This document shows positions 44,400-56,800 of a stretch of 64,000 nt of DNA, piece by piece. The notes under the pieces were generated by a model. The model was not told where the DNA came from and searched no databases. It saw only the letters and a program-made list of their open reading frames with translations. The position numbers and the translations under genes were made by a program. Source of the DNA: Laburnicola sp. R22_1. Its lineage: Eukaryota > Ascomycota > Dothideomycetes > Pleosporales > Didymosphaeriaceae. The DNA lies in contig JACONQ010000011.1 of the NCBI GenBank assembly GCA_014281115.1, positions 1,860,001 through 1,924,000 of the forward strand, in the 5' to 3' direction. The first letter of the stretch is position 1, and each line of letters begins with the position of its first letter.

Positions 44400-45780
44400 C
44401 TTATAGACTTAGTTAAATAGACAACTAATATTTTTTACCTTTAGGACCTTATTAATATAGCTAATAATTAATTTAAAATAGGTAGTAAGGTTAGCTAAGA
44501 TTCTTTTTACCCCTTAGCTTTTTCTAACTCCTTTAGTTTCTCTTTTGCATCCTAAGCTTCCTTAGATCTAGAAGCTAATAGCTTATCTAAATTAGGAAAA
44601 TCTAAGTAAAAGTACTTCTCCTTACTATAATAGTAGCAAGTAATTATTATTAGGCGCCCTTTAATGCTATCTTGCATCTTAGTGCAACGCTTTAGCGCTC
44701 CTTACTCCTAGTTAAACGTCTTAGCCTTTTTAGGGTTTTTTATCTCCTTAGAGTTAGATTATTTTTATTTAGGCTATTTTAACTTTAATATAGTTTATAT
44801 ATTATTCCTTGCTATTTTAGCGTATTAGTTACTATAATAGATATTTATTGCCTACTCTTTAATAAAAGCTATTATATTCTAGTATTTAATAGGTAATAAA
44901 TATAACTTTAAAGTTATCTTACTATTAAGACACCCTATAAAGTCTATAACGCAACTATTTTCTAAAGTTATGTTAAATTTGTCCTAATAGTTGTAAATAT
45001 AGTCTGATAACTCTATTAAAGACTAATTTAGTTTTTGTCTATATTTCTTAAGCGAGTTATCGGCTTATTAATAGTGTTCTACTAGTATACTTAGGGTAGA
45101 AGTATCTTTTCTTATAGTTTAGCCTAAGTTTCTTGCTAGATTAGATCTTAACTATAATAAGACTATACTTTTATTACCTAGGTAGTATATATTACCGCTA
45201 AAATATAAGTAACTACAAACTCTGCCTTAGTAGATTTATTATAAAAATAAGTAAATAATTGTCTAAAAATGCGTTTGCAATCCTACTTCTAAAAATTAAA
45301 GTCTTATCTATTTTTTCTAGTATACTTATATAGTAATTTTGCGCTAAGTAGGTAGAAGACTAGTAATACTTAGAGTATTATATAAGTAGTAATAGATTTT
45401 AGAGTCTCCTTAAGCGTAGAATAGTCTCCCTAGTTATATACTATCTTAATAGCCTAAATATAACTTAATTTTTCCTCTATACACTTTATTCTTAGCTACT
45501 TTTATACTTTCTTAATAGATGCAAACCTATTTACTAGAGCAAATATAAGAGTAGGCTATTATAGGGTGCTAGACTCTAGTTATAATAAACTAGCACTAGT
45601 AAGTGCTACTTACTCTAATATATTAGCAACTAGTAATAATAGGCAGCTTTCTAACTATTTTTATATAAACTATTTACGATCTTTTATAAAGACTTCTTTC
45701 TTAATAAAGTTATAGGGTAGCCGCGTTATAGGGCCTATAGTAAGACCTTTACTAGAAGCTGTGCAAGTAAACACTAACTT
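44400..45780 (-). pseudogene. gypsy-2 gag region with zinc-knuckle remnant
   Basis: On the - strand at about 44650-44605 the frame gives CYYYSKERYFYLDFPN, a damaged CCHC zinc knuckle (C-x2-C-x4-H-x4-C with several Cys and His lost). The position upstream of reverse transcriptase fits gag. Further upstream the frame is too mutated to read securely. Confidence 0.55.
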
Positions 45781-45829
45781 AGGACCCATCTTACTCTAGA
45801 TTACTTCTTTATATAGGCAGCGATTTAAA

Positions 45830-46004
45830 TATTAAAAAATAGGTAATAGAGTAGTATAGGGCATAATAAGAGATAACTAAGTATATTAGGTAGTAGTAGT
45901 AGATAAGACGAATCGCTGCGGGGTAAAGATCCCCTACAGGCGATATTATATACTAGGGGTTATCTAACTCTACTAACCTTAGTATATACCTAGGTTTTAT
46001 AATA
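45830..46004 (-). repeat. gypsy-2 right-hand LTR (complete)
   Basis: 175 bases, on the + strand TATTAAAAAATAGG to TTTTATAATA. It includes an unmutated patch GCTGCGGGGTAAAGATCCCC. The target duplication AAAAT follows. Confidence 0.8.
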
Positions 46005-46152
46005 AAAATCTAAGCTACTTATATAAGATATTAATATAAAGCTATATACTAGTCTCTATTCTTAACTAAGTTAATTTCTTATAATCCTTTTTCTAAGCTA
46101 AAATATATTATATAAAGTACTATAATAGGCTTTTTTAACTATCTAGAATAAT

Positions 46153-46265
46153 GTGTCGTTAATGTATCTACCTAGAGGTAGGACGACAAACGCTTTTATC
46201 TTAAATAACATATTAAAAAAAGCAGAGCGTCCTGCTTAGTAATTAAAATAAGTATAAAAAAGGTG
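46153..46265 (-). repeat. family A short repeat, copy 11
   Basis: Flanked by a perfect 10-base duplication, CTAGAATAAT (46143-46152 and 46266-46275). It reads GTGTCGTTAATGTATC, CTACCTAGAGGTAGGACGAC and AAAGCAGAGCGTCCTGC. Well preserved. Confidence 0.88.
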
Positions 46266-46595
46266 CTAGAATAATATATTTTTAAAATACTTTTATTAAA
46301 TATATAAATATTTTTAATACGATATAATAAAAGTATAGATAATTCTAATAATAAATAATTTAAATTAATTATATTTATATAAAAAGTCTAGCTATTATAA
46401 AAAAATTTAACTAGTACTAAAATATACTAGTACTATATAAAATAATATAAAAATAGTATAACATAATAGTATAGTAGCCTTTTTACTATAATTTATAATT
46501 ATTATTAATATATTAGACTACTAAGCTAGTTAGACTACTAAGCTAATTAGTTTTTCTTAGTAATAATAACTTAATAGTCGCTATTAGTATTATTA
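46266..46595. other. AT-rich spacer, nothing recognised
   Basis: Very AT-rich; no repeat or frame recognised. Confidence 0.4.
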
Positions 46596-46693
46596 CTAAA
46601 GATCTTCATTGTGTGGAGATTCTAACCAAGATTAAGTCTACACTATACACAGAGAGGAGTAAAATAGAAGGCACTAAAACCTAGTACCTAGCA

Positions 46694-47091
46694 TATTAGG
46701 AAGAGCAACATTGCAGACCTTTTAGTATACAATACAACGCTATAAAGGAAAGCTATAGATGTGCTAAAAACGCATTAAAAAGGTAAAGTAGCTTAGAAAT
46801 AGATAGGTTAGGCTAAGGACTATTTATTAGCACGTGAAAAATAGTACCTTATACTAATAAGGTAATTAATCCTATAGTCTATAGATACTAAAATTAAAGA
46901 TAATAATGTAACGTAATTGCCTGCGTACAAAGTATATAAAATCTGCGACTAGGTATATATTATCTTTATCTATCTATCCTTACACACATATATAACTAAT
47001 TATTGCGTAAGATCTTAAGGTTATAATATATTAATTAATAGCCTTTCCTTAACCGAACAACACGCTTTCTACGGGGCGGGCGGTCACCCGC
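46694..47091 (+). repeat. family C repeat, full copy (398 bp) with 10-bp target duplication
   Basis: Flanked by a perfect GTACCTAGCA (46684-46693 and 47092-47101). It starts TATTAGGAAGAGCAAC and ends with an unmutated GC-rich stretch, ACGGGGCGGGCGGTCACCCG. There are no terminal inverted repeats and no reading frame of note. Confidence 0.85.
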
Positions 47092-47936
47092 GTACCTAGC
47101 ACATAGTAGTAGTAACAAAATATATATAAAATAATAATAATTTTGTTATTAACTTTCTTTATAGTAGTATTATTAATAGTAGTTAATAAATAGTCTACTA
47201 TCTAGTATAACTAAGTTATAGATTATTTCTAAACTAGTAGACTATTAGAAAGCTATAGTAGACTATAGAGTTATAACTATAAAAGTAGTATAGGCAATAG
47301 AATGCTTAACTATAGTTTAGTTATTACGTTTACGATCTAGTAGTAGCGTAACTATAGTTTACTATACGCATAGCGTATAAAGTCTACCTACTCTTATAAT
47401 ATTAGTAATACCTAGTATACTAAGTTTTTATCTTTAACGCATAACTACTATTACTATCTTTTAAATCTAGCTCTTTATCTATTATATCTAGCGACGTAAT
47501 AATATTCTAGCAGCCTAATTACACTACTTCTTTTATATAGAATAGCACAGCTATAATAGAATTCTAAAAGTATATAAAGAATTAGCTAAGTAAAGTTAAG
47601 AATAATTTCTAGAGATTTGGTAATCTTATATAGCAAGTAGAGTTATTAAAAGAATATTATAATCTTAATATCTTTAATAACACCTAGCCCTAGCTATTTA
47701 AGCCCTATTAGCTAGTTCTATAACTTTAAATTTTAGAGTATAAAGCACTTCTTTAGTACTTAGATAGAGGGTTAGGTTAGGTATTTATACTATAATAATA
47801 GGATAAAGTAAAAGCATTACTAGAAAAGCTTAAAGATAAGGACTAGCAAAGTAAAGGTATAAGGTAGCTGCTAGATAATAAGTAGCAGTTTCTTAAGAAC
47901 TATAGAAGTTTAAAAGCGTAGCTATAACATATTCTA

Positions 47937-50119
47937 TCAGTAGCCCGGACAGATTAGTCCGCCGGACAGTTTTTGCCAAGACCACAACACTTCACTATAA
48001 ATCATAATGTCTCAACAACACGACGCGTTATCATCTAATTAAGAAGGCAGAATTGAGCTTGCCCTTCACGCCTATTAGAATAAGCAAATTTCAAGCCTGC
48101 GACGCGCTGCTGTAGTATATAATATCCTAAAGTCTACACTAAGCAATTGAATTAACGGAATCACCGCCCAAGCAGATACACGATTAGGCATGGCAAAGCT
48201 TACCGCGACTAAAGAGCAGACGCTCATACAGTATATCCTTGACCTAGATTCGCAAGGATTTGCACCCCAGCTAGGTAAGGTAGAAGATATGGCTAACAAA
48301 CTGCTAGCTGCGCGGCACAGAGACCCTGTAGGACAATACTAGGCTTAGCGCTTCATAAAGCGCGTACCTAAGCTTAAAATGGCTTTTAATCGAGCAAAGG
48401 ACTAACAGAGGATACAATAGGAAGACCTAGAGGTTATAAACGCGTAGTTTCAGCTAGTGGAGGACACAAAAGCCAAGTATGGAGTGCAGGATAAAGACAT
48501 CTATAACTTCAATAAGACAGGCTTCTAGATAGGAGTTATTAGCTTAATGAAGGTTGTAACTGGTTTAGAAAGACGTTCTCAACCTACGCTTGTTTAGCCA
48601 GGCAACCACGAGTAGGTCACAGTAATTTAGAGTATTTGCGCTGCTAGGTATACTGCCCCACCCTTTATTATCTATAAAGGGCGAGTCCACATCTCAGCGT
48701 AGTATAAGGAGACCAGTATCCCCCGCGATTGGAAGCTCTCAGTCTCTAAGACTGGCTGGACCAACAGCGAGCTTAGAGTCGCGTGGTTGAAGCACTTTAA
48801 CGCGTATACAAGGCCGCGCATAGTAGGGTTATAGAGGTTACTTATTCTGGACGGCTATGAGAGCCACCACTCCTAGGATTTCAAGGATTATTGCCTGGAA
48901 TAGAAGATCCTAACACTCTGTATGCCAGCGCACTTATCTCATATCCTTCAGCCGCTTAATGTGGTCTGTTTCGCGCTACTAAAGCTAAAGTACTCCCAGC
49001 GCGTGCAGGACTTGGCGCGCCAACGCGTCTTTCATATTGACAAAGAGGGCTTCCTACCAGCCTTTTGCGACGCGTTTTTTAATGTGTTTATATTAGAAAA
49101 CTATAAGAAAGCCTTTAAGGCCTCTAGGCTTGTTCCTTTAGATGCGTTAGTAGTAGTAGATCGCCTTAATGTGCGTATTCACACTCCACCTCAGGGTACC
49201 CCACCGGATACACTATAGCAAGCCAGGACCCTAAGCAATACCCTTAAGTTTAGATCCCAGTCAAAGCTTGTACGCGACTCTTTTATTCAGTCTCTACCTA
49301 ATACTAAATTAAGCTACTTACAGCTTATAAAAGGTGCTAAACTTATGCTCTACTATAGTGTACTTCAAGAGACCTGTATTAAGGAACTTAAGGAGCAAAT
49401 TAAGGTTCTAACAAAGCGAAAAACGCGTAAAAGAAAGCGCATTTAGAAAGGTAGGACGCTAGGCTTTGCTTAGGGAGCAGATTTAGGAGTAGAAAGCCCT
49501 TCTATTAGGGTGAAGTTGTCGAAAAGGGCGCGAGGTAGTGGTGAGGGAGAGGCAGGTCCCTTAACACAACGCCGCTGTGGGAGGTGCGGAGAGCCTGGGC
49601 ACAACTTAAGGACCTGTTAGATAGATAAAGAGATAGAGGAGGAGTCAGATGTTACCCTCAGCGGCTTAGAGGTTGAGTAAATCAGAGTCAGATGTTACCC
49701 TCAGCGGCTTAGGCCAAAAATGACGGGTTAACTTCATCTTGCAATAGTAAGCACTCAGTGACTAAAAATCAGATAAAGTACTACTCAAGATATAGTATGC
49801 TTCACTGCGAATCACAATAAGTATACTATATATTGCCTACGTATAGTATAGTAGATAATATATCGTATATTATAGGGAGTCTTGTTGTAAGTTCGTATTG
49901 CCAAGAAAGACTCCTTAGCTTTGCGCGGCTGCTGCAGCCGCGCAAAGAGGCTGCACGACGTAAAAAGTAGATTAAATAGTAACTTGGTATATTGTAAGTT
50001 ATAGTAGGTTATTATGAGTCACTATGAAGTAACGTTGGTGGTGTTCTATAATGAGTTATGAGGGACCTCGAAGTTGCCAAGAAAAACTGTCCGGGCTACT
50101 GATCTGTCCGGGCTACTGA
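47937..50119 (+). mobile_element. pogo-2: pogo/Fot-like transposon, 2183 bp
   Basis: Ends are TCAGTAGCCCGGACAG and its complement, with TA at 47935-47936 and 50120-50121. On the right end the 16-mer CTGTCCGGGCTACTGA occurs twice in tandem; on the left the inner copy has diverged. The restored target, AACATATTCTAGAATATGTT, is a 20-base palindrome. The transposase is moderately damaged, and GC-rich patches remain. Confidence 0.92.
48007..49680 (+). pseudogene. pogo-2 transposase relic with C-terminal zinc knuckle
   Basis: A single uninterrupted frame of 557 codons with no frameshift is broken only by stops, nearly all TAG. Readable parts are an N-terminal helix-turn-helix, QTLIQYILDLDSQGFAPQL of the Tc5/CENP-B-type segment, YNFNKTGF, LLILDGYESHHS, HLSHILQPLNVVCF and CGRCGEPGHNLRTC at the end. 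The third catalytic Asp in QPLDV reads Asn (AAT after CTT), a change expected from RIP on the other strand. The last motif is a CCHC zinc knuckle (C-x2-C-x4-H-x4-C), unusual for this family. A segment GAGTCAGATGTTACC is duplicated 43 bases apart around the stop codon (49642 and 49685). Confidence 0.85.
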
Positions 50120-50281
50120 TAGAATATGTTAGCGTAAGAAACTTATAAATATAGTAGTAATTATTTAGAGTACTATTAAGGTAGGGGACTGCAACTAAGT
50201 AATAAGGGTAAGAGTAAGTGGCAGCGGCGGGAGTATAGGAGAGATAGGTGGCGGCAAGATTCTAGGAGGGCAGAATACGGC

Positions 50282-50489
50282 TGTCACCGATCTGAGGTGC
50301 GGGCCCCTCGCTTACGTCATATTACCTTTTTGGGACTAGCGCGATTACTAAGCGAGGTTCTAAGCGAGGCTACGTATATAGCCTGCCTACGTACCCACCT
50401 TACGTGAGTATCGCTACTATCTCATGTTTGGATCCTGATTACTACTATCATCTCATGTACGACGTGATGACCCCCATGGTGCCCTCACA
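50282..50489 (+). repeat. gypsy-3 left LTR
   Basis: 208 bases, GC-containing and apparently little mutated, including GAGGTGCGGGCCCCTCGC and ATGTACGACGTGATGACC. Confidence 0.92.
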
Positions 50490-51577
50490 CTATAGTAGCG
50501 ATCGTCAAGCTGCGGCTTGACTATTCACGGCCTGTCTCCAGGGCGTCATTGACGACGACGCCTGTCGACTGACGCGGTGGGCGGGCCCCCCGCGTCCTTG
50601 AGTACCTTAAGTATTAGGAGCACAGATGCCTCCTCTGGAGCGTCACTAACGTAACCGACGGCGACGACGACGCTTACCTACGGGTTACCTATTGACGACG
50701 GGTGCGGCAGGAGATGAAGGATGGCTGCTGCCTTATTTAGCGGCACGTAGGTTACGTCTCGCGAGACGTCGGCCCCCTAGCACTACCCTAAGTCCCTGGG
50801 AGAGTAACTCACTTATGAGTAACGTGGCTTCCTACGACGATCCACGGGCTTACTAAGCCTCACATGCAGCGACTCTTGCGGCAGTCGCGAGAACAGCTCA
50901 CTGACGAGCGAATCCGGTCACTGTGACGACTGTGAGCCTGGCTCACTTAGACGAGCCACCTACAGTTACAACTATTTATTAAACTCATTATGAGTTACTA
51001 TAAATTACTGTGATCCTATTCACCTTACTGATAAGAGATAAGACGATGTTGATGTTATTACCCAGATCTGACGACAGTAACGTCTCTGACTACGACGTCT
51101 CCTCTATCACTTACGACACACAGGACCTCTGCGATGACGGCAGATGGACACACAAGACCTCTGCGATGATGGTGACGACCTGGACGACTCACGGCCTGAG
51201 GCACAGTTGTAAGTCGAGTTAGTGAGACCTGCGCCCCTAGTAAATTGCTCTGGTGCGGTATAACAGCAAACCCTTCGCGGGCGCGTTCGTTTTGCGTAGT
51301 TGAAAGTCTCAAGACCTCGCGGTAATTCTGATAAGTCTTACCTGCTTTAGCGGAAGTCTAGGGAGTCCAGTGTTACTATACAAAGTCTCGAGGTTTCACA
51401 CATTAGGCTTGTCCTGTCGTTCACAGTTACGTATGGGCCATAGTCGCGACGCCTCGCACAAAATCACCTGCTGCGACTTACTGCAATAACCCACTGTGCC
51501 CTCGACTTTGCGACCGCTACTGTCGATTTAAATTGTATACTTACCAAGAGACGAACCTATTGTACATGGTAGACAAG
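50490..51577 (+). other. gypsy-3 untranslated leader
   Basis: About 1.1 kb between the left LTR and gag, relatively GC-rich, with short repeats of ACGACG and CTGACGA. No coding function is claimed. Confidence 0.5.
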
Positions 51578-53860
51578 ATGGCGAGACCGAGCTAAGAAAA
51601 CGACGACAACAACACTGGTTTCCGCAAGAAGCCCCGCGACTTCGCTACCGCGTCTCAGCCAGAGGTCCTGACTTAGCAGAGCACCACTTAGGGTGCTCTG
51701 CCTATGGACCAGGATGAGTTAGATAACGACTTGTTGGAGATGGAGCGACGACGCAACAAGCGCAAAGTCACATTTGAAAAGGGACTTATTTAATCTAAAG
51801 ATTACGATGAAGCTTTCGCAGACGACAACAACGAAGGCAGACCTTCTAATAAAGGTAGACCTTTTAATAAACGCAATCCTTTTGTTAACACACCTGATCT
51901 TCTGACTACGACACGTAACTGACGAGACTGTGCTAGCTTGCTACCCGCCAATCTCCCTAAGTATATGTACTTCACCAATGTCACTAACACTAACGGCGAT
52001 GTTCTAGATCACGAACTCCGCGTTGGCGTCACTTGTGTGGAGGATGGTTTAAAGCTAGACGAAGTTAAGGTTCAAGGGCATGTACAGTTCGTCAACGCTG
52101 TTAACTAGAAACTCGAGTTCTGGTGGGACATTGTCACGTTACTATTAACGACTGTATAACGGATCACTGACGAATTGGAAGATAATTAGACTAAGCTTTA
52201 AGAGTTCGAATAACTTAAGGCCAGTTGTAAAGTGTTGGAACAATAGTTTATGACAAAGTTAGAACAAGTCAAGACGTTAGAGGGTTGTATATTGTTATAC
52301 AAGGACTCCCTTAAGATAGCGGAACAAGATGATATCTAGCTGCGGGGACATTATAAGTTATTAAAGAAGGACTTTATTTCTCTTAGTAGGTCTAAGATCT
52401 CTGCCGCCCATTATGTGGCTCTACAACAACAACTTAGGGAGCTCTAAGGTCGACTGCTAGATGACTATGTCCTGCGCGTTGACTATTAAGACTTGGAGAA
52501 CCGCGTCTTACAAATAACTGAAGCGGAGCACGCAATTTAATAGGAATTAAACACGGCTTGTATCTATATTACTGAGCTTAGGGGAAAGCCGCCTGTACGC
52601 ATTATCCTGCGGGGTTAATTTTGTGACGCTTGACAGTTTGGGGATCCTAATCAGCCCATCCCCTCTGTTGAGCAACTCCCTAACGTTGAAGTTCGCTATA
52701 CTCTGGCAAATAATCCGTCACTTAACTATATACGTCCTTCTCTTGCTCTAGATGCACAATACAACCCGCGCGCTGTAATCCACACAAGTCACGCGCAATA
52801 ATAGACTCGTCCGCTGCCATCCTGTGAAGTAATTCCGTCACCTGGACTTACCGCGGATCCCTAATACTCACGCATTCGAATGCCTGAGGTGGATCCCTTT
52901 ACTGGCGAAGATAAGGATAAGGATGACTATAAACGCTAGCGCATTGTATTGATGGACAAGCTGTAAACTCTACTAAATAAGCAGTTACGCATTATGTATT
53001 TGCGAAGCCGACTTAAAGGACGTGCTTAGACTCTTGTGTACCCGCACTTTAAAACCGCCACGACTGTCGCTGACATGCTTGATTATCTCGATAAAATCTA
53101 CCTATCTAAGAACAAGCTGTTGGACGCGCAGGAGAAGATTATAGGCGACACCCTGGCGCAGGGCCCTAGGGAACCCCTTACGGACTGGCACGCGCGCTTT
53201 ATGGCTGTTGTTAACTATCTTAATATGCCTGACTACCTACTAATGAATCACGCCTGTTGACTTATGCATACTTGTGTTGTCCACGCCACCAACGCGTTAT
53301 CCGTCCCTAGTGAGTCCTTTGCCTCCTATATGGAACGCGCGCTGTACATGGAACGTCTTAATTGCGAATCTATAATGGGCTGTTTAGGAAACTTCTTGAC
53401 TGCGGCACCTGACCGCTCGAAAGCTCGCATGATGACAACTAGATCCAATGCCACTACGCGCACCACTTTATCCGCCCCGCGTACAAATAAGTTCACTGGG
53501 CGCAATAACTACGGGCGTACGTTACGCGAACTGGATCTACTAGTCAAGGCCAATGCCTGCTTTAAGTGTGGCGCTGCAGGACATCGAGCGACAGACGCGA
53601 TCGCTAACTGTTGTAATGACGCCATAACCCTAGCAAAAGATATCAAGCACCTCTACGTTATCCTTTTAGGCCCTATTGATTATGAAGACGCGCAGCACGT
53701 TTATGCTATTCAGACGAATTCTGACCAACTGTACGGAATGCATGGATATAACGGCCCGCGCGATGGGTCACCTGAGCCTGATGGTGATGCTAGTGATGAT
53801 AAAGAAGGTGTGCGTCACGGCTGGGATTATGAGGATGAAGATGAGTTACATTTTCAATAG
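51578..53860 (+). pseudogene. gypsy-3 gag, 760 codons, RIP-type stops
   Basis: The frame opens at ATGGCGAGACC and keeps phase to TAG 53858-53860, broken by stops that are nearly all TAG or TAA. A charged, coiled-coil-like middle is followed by a capsid-like part (LTDWHARFMAVVNYL, about 53170-53220) and CFKCGAAGHRATDA (about 53557-53600). The latter is a zinc knuckle with the first three ligands, where the position of the fourth Cys is Ala. The acidic C terminus ends DEDELHFQ. At about 760 residues it is long for a Ty3-type gag. Not translatable as it stands. Confidence 0.75.
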
Positions 53861-56800
53861 CTCCTGAGCGAAATCGCGCAAGGGAGCGACAGCAGCAGCG
53901 TATACGGAAGAATCTCGCAGCAATACGACGAAAAATAGATGAGTTTGAGTTGAATAATGAGCTCGGCATTCACCTATGGCGTATGCAACAGATTTCCGCT
54001 GTTGCCATTGATATAGAACCTTAGTTAAATAAAGTTAAATAATTGCAGTTTACATATCTTGTCAAACTTGCAGCACCTCGCAAATGGGCCAAGGCACGAC
54101 AACTCACTAATATGGGAGCCAGCGCGTGCTTTGTTAGTCCCGCCTATGTTAAATAATACTAACTAAGACTATATAATGTTGACAACCCAATTACCCTGTG
54201 TCTTGTGGACGGCAAAGTTGTAGACAAGATTGGTTAAGCTGTAGACCTTATGATACGATATAGTACTTACACTAGCACCGCAATATGTTTTGTTACTAAT
54301 ATTGGCGCTTTCGACGTTATCCTTAGTATAGATTGGATGTTCGCTTACGACCCGCGACTAGGGTTACGCGACTAATCTATGACGTTTAATACGCATTATT
54401 GCCTGGTTTATTGTCTTGAAGACGCACTGCCTGAAACTGTATACTATAATAAGCTACCCACTAGTTCATTACGACCTATGACTCGCGAGGATATTAGTCT
54501 GATTACTGGCTGGGCAGCTTATCTGATAGCGATCCACAACCCGGACTCCGTTACTTGGCTGGAGCCTTATGACTGGGACCGGCTGGGTCGATCGCCCGAC
54601 CTAATGACGGGCGATTGCGATGCGCAGACGTTCTGCGCTGCTATGGGACTCGCCGCGTGCAGTCAGACGGACTATGACAAGTTTATGAAAAAGTTGTCTG
54701 ACAAACCCCGAACGGCGGATGAGATAAGGCAGTTGTTACCTGTGTGGTTACACGACAAGTCTTAATATTTCGACCTGAAGGAGGCTAACAAGTTACCTCC
54801 CCATCGCCCCGGAGTCGACCACGCCATTGACCTTGTCGACGACAAAGCTCCGCGACCCCATATATACGGTCTTACACGACTAGAGACTATGGCGGTTAAG
54901 GAGTATATTGATGAAATGACCGCGAAAGGGTTCTTGCGGATAAGAACGTCTCGGTACGCGTCTCCCGTCCTTGTCGTTAAAAAACCGGGGGGTGGATTAC
55001 GCGTTTGCGTTGATTATCGCGCAATTAACGCCATCACAAAGCGCAATCGCAACGCGCCACCATTATTAAAAGACACGCTAGCGCGCATAAACAAGACGAA
55101 GTTCATGTCTATTATAGACGTTATCGCGGGTTTTAACAACATATGCGTTAAGGAAGGCGATGAAGAAAAAACAGCGTTCCTTACGCGATACGGACTTTAC
55201 GAGTACACTATTATGCCGTTTGGACTTACTAGAGCTCCTAGTACTTTCTAAATGTATATTAACGAAACGCTACGACAGCACTTGGATGATTTCTGTACAG
55301 CTTATTTAGATAATATACTTGTGTATAGTGAAACTAAGGAGGATTATATTGAACACGTACGAGCTGTGGTTGACAAACTTGGACAAGCTGGTCTGTACCT
55401 AAACATTAACAAGTGTTAATTCAAAGTTAAGAAGGTTAAGTATCTAGGGATTATCCTAACCACTGAGGGTATTGAAATGGACCCCAATAAGGTTTAGGCA
55501 GTTTACAACTGGCAGCTGCCACAGTTGCTTAAAGATGTATAGGCTTTCCTTAGTTTCGCAAATTTCTACTAACAATTTATTAAAGGTTTTAGTTAGATCG
55601 CCCGACCATTAACCAACCTTACGAAAGGTGACGCACCAAAAGACTGGCCTGTCAAACCAGACTTTTTCACCGCGACCACTTTTAACGCACTTAAGCAGGC
55701 CTTTACAACCGCACCTATCTTAGTACACTTTAACCCAGATAAGGAAACCTGGTTAGAAATAGACGCCTCTAACTTTGTTATAGCTGCGGTCCTGTCGCAG
55801 AAGGACAATTAAGACATATTACAACCTATTACTTACTTGTTACACAAAATAAATCCCGCGAAATGCAATTACGAGATCTACGATAAGGAACTACTAGCCA
55901 TAGTACGAGCTTTTAAGGAATGGAGATCCGAATTATTAGGGACCTGGGATCCAATTGACGTCGTTACTAATCACTTGGCTTTATAGTATTTTATAACTAG
56001 TAAATAGCTTAACTAATAACAAGCGCGATAGGCGGAGTTTCTAGCTGAGTTTAACTTTCGCATTTGTTACTGTTCTAGAAAACAAGGTACAAAGCCCAAC
56101 GCCTTAACACGCTGCCTAGGCGACTTACCTAAAGGAGATAACAACACCTGCCAATAACACCAAGTCTAAACAGTTCTACGCCTAGAGATCTTTAAAGGCG
56201 AAGGGTTACACTACGCAGTCGCTGCCACCTGCGCTTTATTAGATAAGAGTTGCCGCTCTAGTCTGCAGCTCGCAGCCATACTATACTATATTGCCGAACT
56301 TGCCGCTAATAATAACAATCCTATTGCCATAATAATAATAGAAACTAATAAGACAGCGCAATTGCTTAAAGACATTAAGACAGCCTATGCTGCAGACGAG
56401 ATAGTCTAGGACATTATTGCTGCTGTTAGAGCCAAGGCTCGACGTTTGCTAGAGAAGCTCCTCAAGCTAGGACTTAGGATTAAGGTTACTAGTTGTTGTC
56501 TGAACAAAGGGCTGCTATACATTAAGGACTGGCTATACGTCCCCAATAATAAGGAGCTCTACACGCGCATTCTTAAGCAAGCCCATAATAGCGTTACCGC
56601 TAGTCACGTTGGTCGCAAGGGTACTTATAAACAAGTCAGCCGCTAGTATTACTAGCTGCACATAACCTATACTATCGCTTGTTACGTCCGCGCTTGTGTC
56701 TCATATCGTTGCAGTAAGCCCTATCGCAACGCAAAACACGGTTTGCTCTATCCTTTACTAATCCTAGACTGTTACTAGAAATTAATATTAATGGACTTTA

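Larger units (their letters stand above)
35706..46004 (-). mobile_element. gypsy-2: RIP-damaged Ty3/gypsy retrotransposon on the - strand with nested repeats
   Basis: The LTR copies are 45830-46004 (175 bases) and 35706-37212. The second is the same LTR interrupted by a family B element (35761-36944) and a family A copy (37052-37184). The five-base target duplication is AAAAT on both sides (35701-35705 and 46005-46009). Order on the - strand is gag with zinc knuckle (about 45700-44600), reverse transcriptase (about 43700-43290) and integrase (about 40390-40200). A family D copy (41446-42549) is inserted between the last two. The region 37213-40200 is decayed and not assignable in detail; part of it reads best on the + strand, so a further insertion is possible. 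Confidence 0.85.

Noticed and set aside
50490..51400. Short GC-rich open frames in the gypsy-3 leader as genes
   Set aside because: They lie between the LTR and gag, are short and motif-free, and are explained as untranslated leader.
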